A DNA stretch of 47,406 nucleotides from Nemertoderma westbladi (lineage: Eukaryota; Xenacoelomorpha; Nemertodermatida; Nemertodermatidae): NCBI GenBank assembly GCA_032718475.1, contig JAUCBJ010001464.1, positions 1 through 47,406 of the forward strand, read 5' to 3'. The translations under genes and the position numbers were made by a program. Positions 45,401-47,406 of this stretch are shown here, piece after piece (position 1 is the first letter of the stretch; each line of letters starts with the position of its first letter). The notes beneath the pieces are model-generated. The model was not told where the DNA came from. It was given only the letters and a program-made list of their open reading frames with translations, and did not search any database.

Positions 45401-46912
45401 GCCCGCGCTGTTGGGGAGTGTAGCGACGCATTGGTAGACACCAGAGTCCGAGTCCATTACTTGAGCTATAGTTAATGTACCGTGTGCTGCAACCTGGGGA
45501 ACAAAGTGTAACATTTTAAATAACATTAAGCGTTTTACGAGTCAATACTTTAAGTAATTAAAACTAGAAATTAAACGATGGAACGAGTGACATTTAATAA
45601 TAGATGCACTGGAACTGAAAAAACCCAGGTTTCAGAAGGACTGAAGTATCTGAATGGGTTATACGATAAAAATAAGCGCTATAAAAAAGCTAATGAGAAT
45701 ATCACTTCTTGCTTTAATGTGTGACATCAAAGGAAGGTGAGCCAAAATAAAATAACGAGAAATTAGTTCATTATGTGGCTCTCTTACTTTAGTGTACTTT
45801 AATAACTAGTGGCTTACAAGCACGTGGGATGTAAATCTTCAATCTTCAGAACTTCTATTAATTAATTAATATACTAAAATTTAACTTTTTATATCACTCT
45901 GTTCCTTTATGAAATATAATTTATAGGAAATATTAATTGTTGTAGATTTGATGTTGTTAAATGTAAAATATGAAAATGAAATGAAATAAAGTGAAAATTG
46001 AAAAAACGAACGAAGTAATAAATAATACAGTAACTGTAGATTTTTTATACTCTCTGAGTTAAATGGGATTTACTAGAGATTCTAAATTGTCCGTCGAATA
46101 AACAGGTCCTCACGGCGGTAAGCTTAATCTCAATTTATAACAATACCTAGACCAAACATCAACGCTTGCGCGCTGGGACAATATACTATTTATTGACTAG
46201 TTATAATTAGTATATGGGCTGGGCATACGTGTACTAATTCATTAAGTGTTAGTGGGGCTGAGTGACTACAAAATACAAATATTATTGGCAAAAAAGTAAA
46301 ATTCATAACATGAATAATAAAGATGATACAAATCATCAAAAAAATTGTAATGTATTCCATTGTGTTTGCTTATGTTTAAATTTGTTTGAATTTAAAAGAA
46401 AATGTATATATTTTGATGTTTTTTTGGAAAATTTATATTAATTGTAAATTTTGTTAACAATTTGTTGAAATGGAAATCCGGCCAAAAAATTGAAATCCGG
46501 CCGGAACCGGATATCCGGCACACCCCTAGTTTTTTATCAATTGCTATAAACCGTAAATAAAACAAATACAAGCTTAGTGGAAGTTTAAGTGGTTCGGTGT
46601 CTTGGATCTTGTGGTCGGAAAACTCACATCCATACTTTAATAAATCTCCGTAAATGTTTCTTATTTATTACACTAAATGCTATAGGAATATTGTATTTAT
46701 TAATATATTTAACAGATGGACCGATTGATTAAGTAATCTAACCTGAATCCTGTGACTGTATGTTTCCAACGTGACACCATCTTTCTTCCAAGAAATTGTA
46801 GGTGAACCGAACGATGAACTAACTGAACAGTTGAACTTTACTGTAGAAGCCTTAGTAGCGACAATAGCTGAGGGTTCAAGGGTGAAATGGAACACGGGAT
46901 CTTCAGAACCAA
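15077..46912 (-). CDS. DCC/neogenin/Frazzled-type netrin receptor gene, 19 exons, 5' end outside window
   Basis: Single-pass membrane receptor of the DCC/neogenin family, which binds netrins and (neogenin) RGM proteins in axon guidance and cell migration. Nineteen exons were placed on the minus strand by acceptor AG and donor GT; all phases join, giving about 1,334 codons. Domain order: Ig1 (exons 1-2), Ig2 (2-3), Ig3 (4), Ig4 (5-6), FN3-1 (7-8), FN3-2 (9-10), FN3-3 (11-12), FN3-4 (first half of 13), FN3-5 (second half of 13 into 14), FN3-6 (14-15), transmembrane helix (16), cytoplasmic tail (17-19). Each Ig domain has its paired cysteines. The tail has a P1-like PPDLW motif and ends in the P3 motif EGLMKDLNAIT. 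The 4 Ig + 6 FN3 layout and length match human DCC/neogenin (about 1,450 residues) once a signal peptide is added. DCC versus neogenin cannot be decided here. Intron 6 (9 kb) holds a nested gene and a LINE. Family assignment is very secure; transcript structure is predicted. Confidence 0.95.
15541..15744 (-). CDS. Receptor exon 18: cytoplasmic linker
   Basis: Acceptor ctcctaaag before 15744; donor CCAT|gtaagt. Phase 1 in and out (204 bp). It encodes DGSEDAEIHSENSSGQSRT and a Pro/Gln-rich stretch (HAVPPLPRQQQST). The frame is set by phase with the flanking exons; another frame here reads open for 79 codons but does not join them. Confidence 0.85.
15877..16157 (-). CDS. Receptor exon 17: cytoplasmic tail with P1 motif
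   Basis: Acceptor gtattttag before 16157; donor CCCG|gttagt. One base completes an arginine codon; phase 1 out (281 bp). It encodes SQNENAKRPQG and then NPPDLWLHSHHVAHNHSQYE, matching the DCC/neogenin P1 element (PPDLWIH...). The rest (Gln/Asn/His/Pro-rich) looks disordered. Confidence 0.93.
16249..16324. repeat. 24-bp minisatellite, 3 copies, receptor intron 16
   Basis: Three copies of ggggaattactttcagttta plus tact, between the transmembrane exon and the P1 exon. Confidence 0.9.
16432..16555 (-). CDS. Receptor exon 16: transmembrane helix
   Basis: Acceptor ctcattcag before 16555; donor CGCCG|gtaagt. Phase 1 in, two bases out (124 bp). It encodes GGDGLNKN, then about 25 uncharged residues from LIIIVTCVSG to ALVIALLC, then the basic stop-transfer HRSKCNHR. 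The 133-aa reading at 16219-16620 is another frame over this exon. Confidence 0.92.
16845..16959 (-). CDS. Receptor exon 15: end of FN3-6 and juxtamembrane stalk
   Basis: Acceptor cgtcgtag before 16959; donor GACG|gtaagt. Phase 0 in, phase 1 out (115 bp). It encodes ANNAKGEGPFSDVVNYTTP, the FN3 G strand, then a Gly/Ser/Asp-rich stalk before the membrane. Confidence 0.9.
17107..17430 (-). CDS. Receptor exon 14: end of FN3-5 and most of FN3-6
   Basis: Acceptor gttctaacag before 17430; donor ATTCAG|gtaaca. Phase 0 to 0, 324 bp (108 codons). It begins VKVTESERSS, closing FN3-5, then TVILNWMSPLEPNGVITGY and LSLGTTYYFKIQ of FN3-6. Confidence 0.93.
17808..18358 (-). CDS. Receptor exon 13: FN3-4 and most of FN3-5
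   Basis: Acceptor ctcacatag before 18358; donor TTCCAG|gtcagt. Phase 1 in, phase 0 out (551 bp), the longest exon. FN3-4: APGKPDKF, IRLRWTPPPN, ITGLEPLTLYTVAVTAVNKAG. FN3-5: PHGVNVEVHSSSIVKVSW, YYTVKYETNY, DGLRPATWYSFQ. In the family FN3-4/5 carry major netrin and RGM contacts. It is clearly GC-richer than the surrounding introns. Confidence 0.95.
18732..18905 (-). CDS. Receptor exon 12: FN3-3, second half
   Basis: Acceptor ttgtttcag before 18905; donor AAAG|gttcgt, a weaker but usable site. Phase 1 in and out (174 bp). It encodes YTLTNLDKGETYGVRVIAVN, the FN3 E-F region. Confidence 0.9.
19269..19400 (-). CDS. Receptor exon 11: FN3-3, first half
   Basis: Acceptor ccagttccag before 19400, with a second ttccag six bases upstream as a possible NAGNNNNAG alternative. 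Donor GGTG|gtaagt. Phase 1 in and out (132 bp). It encodes GAPRDVTLEVLSSTQIKVKW and PITHYKIKYKVV. Confidence 0.9.
19681..20931. repeat. 55-bp minisatellite of duplicated exon end plus splice donor (~23 copies)
   Basis: On the minus strand each unit reads cagccataacagcggctaat, gaagtaacagcgagaacgga, cccagctg|gttagta. The first 48 nt match the last 48 nt of exon 10 (one main difference, ATAACAG for ATGACAG) and the rest matches the start of intron 10. Copies are nearly identical; one is shortened near 20570-20600. Every unit therefore contains a donor identical to the real one at 20931. Confidence 0.97.
20932..21121 (-). CDS. Receptor exon 10: FN3-2, second half, bracketed by splice-site arrays
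   Basis: The acceptor atctcacag before 21121 is itself the last unit of the adjoining tandem array. The donor CAGCTG|gttagt is the first unit of another tandem array. Phase 0 in, phase 1 out (190 bp). It encodes YTVSYKRPGDD, GLTPFTEYSFRVIAKNKYG and ends TARTDPA plus one base. Reading past the donor gives an immediate TAG (GGT TAG), so use of any later copy of the donor would truncate the protein within the ectodomain. Confidence 0.92.
21122..22440. repeat. 22/44-bp minisatellite carrying ~30 copies of the exon 10 acceptor
   Basis: Plus-strand unit cactgtgagataaagtaaac plus ag; on the minus strand it reads tttactttatctcacag. The copy touching exon 10 is the exon's real acceptor. A longer 44-bp form adds gagcgttacagtgatataaa. 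Degenerate copies of gagataaagtaa continue to about 22960. Confidence 0.96.
22441..22983. other. Start of receptor intron 9 with degenerate repeat copies
   Basis: Non-coding; an att triplet run near 22520 and scattered gagataaagta words (22740-22960), including three copies of aaggtgctaacatataaagt. No gene. Confidence 0.6.
22984..23090 (-). CDS. Receptor exon 9: FN3-2, first half
   Basis: Acceptor gtttaag before 23090; donor GAT|gtaagt. Two bases complete a codon; phase 0 out (107 bp). It encodes PKPVIGLRAV and STSIELSWLPPD, ending IID so that exon 10 continues with YTVSYK. Confidence 0.88.
23386..23531 (-). CDS. Receptor exon 8: FN3-1, second half
   Basis: Acceptor gtattccag before 23531; donor GAAA|gtgagt. 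One base completes the arginine codon from exon 7; phase 1 out (146 bp). It encodes SLRPDTIYTFKVTAFNQYG, the FN3 E-F strands (L..T.Y.F.V.A.N..G). Confidence 0.9.
23693..23861 (-). CDS. Receptor exon 7: FN3-1, first half
   Basis: Acceptor tgtttgcag before 23861; donor CTAAG|gttggt. Phase 1 in, two bases out (169 bp). It encodes SSPRNLASPKPA and VYLSWEQPLATNHEI, typical FN3 A-C strands with the conserved tryptophan. Confidence 0.91.
24836..26314 (+). pseudogene. LINE ORF2, endonuclease part (in-frame stop at 25103-25105)
   Basis: An apurinic-type (EEP) endonuclease: RLASVNTLTLGSPMRQGELT and GVQEHRMQ (catalytic Glu), then a TAG, then the same frame resumes with GGIGLLMNP, FLTFLGDFNASLH (catalytic GDFN), SQIDHILF and SIDHRLIVAK (catalytic DH). 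A linker of basic, helical character follows. The reading ends at 26314 after a frameshift near 26205-26220 where the RT frame takes over. Confidence 0.88.
26167..27438 (+). pseudogene. LINE ORF2, reverse transcriptase part
   Basis: RT motifs in order: RGISLISIAAKLYNRILLNR, NQNGFRKGRGTMEPI, VIFVDFFKAFDSVSR, WGVLQGDTLAPFMFIIVVDY, LTDLDFADDLGVLSES (the FADD catalytic pair) and GLFINSRKTKIL. It ends at a TAA (27436-27438) exactly where a 351-bp internal duplication starts. It is frame-shifted relative to the endonuclease part. Confidence 0.9.
27418..28119 (+). repeat. 351-bp tandem duplication inside the LINE
   Basis: Two head-to-tail copies, about 27418-27768 and 27769-28119, starting tttccaggaTTTGGAAGTaa / tttccaggcTTTGGAAGTca. 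The period is 351 bp, a multiple of three. The first copy has decayed (TAA at 27436, changes near 27690-27740); the second keeps the coding frame. Confidence 0.9.
27757..28257 (+). pseudogene. LINE ORF2 C-terminal region
   Basis: In the RT frame: RLFRAAVVPVLLYGSPCWAL, MLRRVHCVKYNAHISNQTLY, FAGHCFRREDQPVHNLVLW and GGQPMTFLRRILKDTG, a conserved tail of this type of LINE. Stop at 28255-28257, then about 40 bp of 3' UTR and the (TAG)n tail. Confidence 0.85.
28309..29125. other. Intron 6 segment between LINE and nested gene
   Basis: It holds four copies of a cttcgccc word (28460-28550). Two direct copies of a ~60-bp stretch follow (28558-28610 and 28623-28670), each with ttgttttggttagaaa and taacctgctcctttcc; the latter words recur in the foldback element at 41831-42157. 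A C11 tract follows. No gene. Confidence 0.6.
29126..29853 (-). CDS. LDLa gene exon 3
   Basis: Acceptor ttttcag before 29853; stop at 29128-29126 (728 bp). It starts in phase 1. It encodes the third WC module, third LDLa core, Pro/Thr linker (PPAPPTTTPVPTPGPTVPPP) and the Ly6-like C-terminal domain. Confidence 0.87.
29126..31336 (-). CDS. Nested secreted LDLa-repeat / Ly6-like cysteine-rich protein (3 exons)
   Basis: A complete gene inside receptor intron 6, same strand. Exons join in phase to 533 codons plus stop. An N-terminal signal peptide (MSNKVSVILWILFTVHLECA) is followed by three LDL-receptor class A cores: SFECDHITDCDDGSDES, FRCDYLEDCDDGSDEQFC (across exon junction 1/2) and FYQCNGAYDCVDHSDELC. 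The first two keep the DxxDxSDE calcium cage; the third has a shortened acidic motif. Each is paired with an unrecognised module containing a WC (AQWC, SEWC, STWC). A Pro/Thr linker leads to a C-terminal domain starting QCYQW and ending CCAALEDESCN, which resembles a Ly6/uPAR three-finger fold (CC...D.CN). No transmembrane segment or GPI signal is visible, so secretion is likely. Ligand unknown. A minus-strand ATTAAA lies at about 29048-29043. It could be a false single unit if its exons are used by the receptor, but the own signal peptide and stop argue against that. Confidence 0.85.
30133..30479 (-). CDS. LDLa gene exon 2
   Basis: Acceptor ctttatatag before 30479; donor AATG|gttagt. One base completes an arginine codon; phase 1 out (347 bp). 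It begins inside the second LDLa (CDYLEDCDDGSDEQFC) and carries the second WC module. Confidence 0.87.
30810..31336 (-). CDS. LDLa gene exon 1
   Basis: ATG at 31336; donor TTCCG|gtaagt after 30810 (527 bp, two bases out). It encodes the signal peptide, first LDLa core, first WC module and an acidic Gly/Glu run (EGEEGEEGEGG) before the start of the second LDLa. Confidence 0.87.
31385..31422. repeat. 17-bp perfect inverted repeat upstream of the nested gene
   Basis: Arms catgacctactataaca and tgttatagtaggtcatg with a 4-nt loop (ctac), about 50 bp upstream of the nested gene's ATG. It lies in the likely promoter or 5' UTR. The arms are followed on both sides by related acagatc sequence. Confidence 0.8.
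31892..32541. repeat. 43-bp GC-rich minisatellite (~15 copies), receptor intron 6
   Basis: Units with atggagtcagtatggcgggc and gcggggatggcatacccagt; variants actaagt and ggtgggc are interspersed in blocks. It lies upstream (on the minus strand) of the nested gene. Open frames on the plus strand are repeat by-products. Confidence 0.95.
32838..32996 (-). CDS. Receptor exon 6: end of Ig4
   Basis: Acceptor tttgtttag before 32996; donor CAAG|gtaagt. It receives phase 1 and leaves phase 1 (159 bp). It encodes the second half of Ig4, with DQGSYQCVANNPLGN. The following intron is the largest (32837-23862) and contains the nested LDLa gene, a LINE and a 43-bp minisatellite. Confidence 0.92.
32997..34651. 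other. Receptor intron 5, no gene seen
   Basis: AT-rich intron sequence; an imperfect inverted pair gataaag/ctttatc near 34340-34385. Open readings at 33625-33807 and 33916-34158 have no recognisable domain. Confidence 0.55.
34652..34805 (-). CDS. Receptor exon 5: start of Ig4
   Basis: Acceptor gtttcccag before 34805; donor AAAG|gtgagt. Phase 0 in, phase 1 out (154 bp). It encodes the A-C strands of Ig4 with cysteine in VTFSCVAN and tryptophan in FVSWLK. The frame was found by hand from the splice sites and phase. Confidence 0.9.
34806..35872. other. Receptor intron 4 with a poly-G tract
   Basis: Non-coding; poly-G at 35624-35645. No gene. Confidence 0.6.
35873..36151 (-). CDS. Receptor exon 4: complete Ig3
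   Basis: Acceptor tccaatag before 36151; donor GCG|gtgagt. Phase 0 to 0, 279 bp (93 codons). One exon encodes the whole of Ig3: first cysteine in AVLECAV, core tryptophan in VTWANG, second cysteine in DDGMYKCNG. Confidence 0.93.
36604..37985. repeat. 54-bp minisatellite (~25 copies), receptor intron 3
   Basis: Units with gagatctggggcgctatgtt and gctgggtccgccggcactgt plus gtatggctgacc; single-base insertions (gggggcgc) shift the frame between units. All readings there are by-products. It does not touch an exon. Confidence 0.95.
38218..38371 (-). CDS. Receptor exon 3: end of Ig2
   Basis: Acceptor gtttttag before 38371; donor GAG|gtgtgt. One base completes the codon left by exon 2; it ends in phase 0 (154 bp). 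It begins with the core tryptophan (WQRMK) and carries DAGYYRCVATNSAG, the Ig2 second cysteine. Confidence 0.92.
38757..39215. repeat. 21-bp minisatellite (~22 copies), receptor intron 2
   Basis: Units ttggacggatccaatttgct plus g, alternating with ttggatg forms. The unit length is a multiple of three and lacks stops, so both strands read open for about 180-200 codons. No start context, domain or splice connection supports a gene. Confidence 0.95.
40179..40325. repeat. Paired poly-G (23) and poly-C (22) tracts
   Basis: G run 40179-40201 and C run 40304-40325, about 100 bp apart, so a single strand could fold into a G-C stem. Confidence 0.9.
40453..40949. mobile_element. 497-bp foldback MITE, receptor intron 2
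   Basis: About 90-bp inverted termini starting CTCATTTCGTACAAAYATAT and carrying ggtggacaMacgatgcgca and tgactgctactg on both arms. The AT-rich interior has no ORF. No certain target duplication. Confidence 0.75.
41335..41695. repeat. ~65-bp minisatellite (~6 copies), receptor intron 2
   Basis: Units with agcacaaagcccggaacaga, aaacagcacaaaaacagctg and gtgacacccaatataacaca; copies vary in length through internal deletions. Confidence 0.92.
41695..41750 (+). other. SINE-like B-box fragment
   Basis: GTGGGTTCGAATCGAATC resembles a tRNA B box, directly after the 65-bp array. No A box is visible, so it is probably the 3' half of a tRNA-derived SINE. Confidence 0.3.
41831..42157. mobile_element. 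327-bp long-hairpin MITE, receptor intron 2
   Basis: Arms start ACTACAAAACAAAGACCCA on both ends and extend about 130-150 bp, through taacctgctccttta near the centre. The inner part has gggacctaacgc and its inverse, so nearly the whole element can fold back on itself. No clear target duplication. Confidence 0.8.
42158..45260. other. Remaining receptor intron 2, nothing recognised
   Basis: About 3 kb of unique AT-rich sequence. Short open readings (e.g. 43442-43624, 43690-43953, 44846-45031) have no domain or supporting splice context. Confidence 0.5.
45261..45493 (-). CDS. Receptor exon 2: end of Ig1, start of Ig2
   Basis: Acceptor ttccccag before 45493; donor ATTAG|gtgagt. Phase 0 in, two bases out (233 bp). 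It carries the Ig1 C-terminal motif DSGVYQCVA and the first Ig2 cysteine in ARFNCKS. Confidence 0.93.
45494..46742. other. Receptor intron 1 with a hAT-like end fragment
   Basis: AT-rich. Around 46477-46533 the minus strand reads ctaggggtgtgccggatatc, cggttccggccggatttc, similar to terminal sequences of some hAT-type MITEs. No partner end was found. Confidence 0.4.
46743..46912 (-). CDS. Receptor exon 1 in window: Ig1, first half
   Basis: Acceptor attttcag before 46912; donor CAG|gttaga. It starts in the second base of a codon and ends in phase 0 (170 bp). It encodes the first strand group of Ig1, with the first cysteine in VKFNCSV and the core tryptophan in ISWKKDG. The preceding signal-peptide exon must lie beyond 47406. 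Confidence 0.9.
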
Positions 46913-47406
46913 CTGAAAATATTAATTTAAATACATTTTAAAAGAAAATCATAGCAGCGCAAGACCTCTATTATTATTACTAACATATTAACATTTTATG
47001 AATTTAAAGGCCCGTGTTTTCTTTTCATTTGATGTCTGGATTAATTCATATTTATCTAATATTAATGTATTTCACACTTTTGACATTTTTTGTTTCAGTT
47101 TATCGCAGTTCCGACGCTAACTATACTATGTACGTGGTATGTGAACGTTGAACATTTTTAGGTACAACGCTATTATGGCGATATATAGGCCTACCCATTC
47201 AAAGTTAATTCAAAGTTATGTTTTCAACTATGATCCATGTATTTATATATTAATTAATGACTACCGTTAATATAATATAGATGAAGGGGAGGTTAATTTT
47301 ACTCCTATCAAACATCGCATTTGTCGAAATGTTTATACCATTAAACTAATGGCCTTATTGTTGAAGTGTAACGACCCACAATAGCTACATCCAAATTGGT
47401 AGGAAA
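46913..47406. other. Start of the intron upstream of exon 1 in window
   Basis: Non-coding AT-rich sequence up to the edge of the window; the signal-peptide exon is not present. Confidence 0.6.

Overview
This is a stretch of an AT-rich metazoan nuclear genome. Genes have canonical GT-AG introns, minisatellites and poly-G tracts are frequent, and several classes of transposon are present. The species cannot be read from the sequence; a marine invertebrate, perhaps a deuterostome, is my best guess from the transposon types and overall style.

The backbone is one long minus-strand gene, 46912 down to 15077. I read it as a netrin/RGM receptor of the DCC/neogenin/Frazzled family. I placed 19 exons by splice sites, and every consecutive pair joins in phase, giving about 1,334 codons. 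In order they encode four Ig domains, six FN3 domains, one transmembrane helix and a cytoplasmic tail with recognisable P1 (PPDLW) and P3 (EGLMKDLNAIT) motifs. The signal-peptide exon lies beyond the right edge of the window. A complete three-exon secreted LDLa/Ly6-like gene (31336-29126) sits on the same strand inside receptor intron 6. A degenerate LINE (24190-28296, plus strand, 12-bp target duplication) sits in the same intron.

The most unusual feature of the receptor is exon 10 (20932-21121), the second half of FN3-2. Its donor side runs into about 23 copies of a 55-bp unit made of the last ~48 nt of the exon plus the first ~7 nt of the intron, so each copy carries a duplicate donor. Its acceptor side runs into a ~22/44-bp array with about 30 copies of the exon's own acceptor (tttatctcacag). 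One constitutive-looking exon is therefore bracketed by an array of duplicate donors and an array of duplicate acceptors.

The left third (2321-12645) is a ~10.3-kb DNA transposon. It is flanked by a 7-8 bp target duplication (cacgttta) and has long, internally repetitive inverted arms: a 53-bp array, then a TATA-like site, then a 20/21-bp array. Between the arms are an intact DDE integrase-type transposase (plus strand) and a convergent minus-strand zinc-ribbon/HECT E3 ligase gene with one frameshift near its end. A small basic ORF lies in the right arm. The element is inserted in a pogo-like remnant and itself carries a 125-bp MITE with a 3-bp target duplication.

The rest is intronic or intergenic sequence with minisatellites (21, 24, 27, 43, 54 and ~65-bp units), two foldback MITEs, tRNA-like/SINE-like fragments and homopolymeric G/C tracts.
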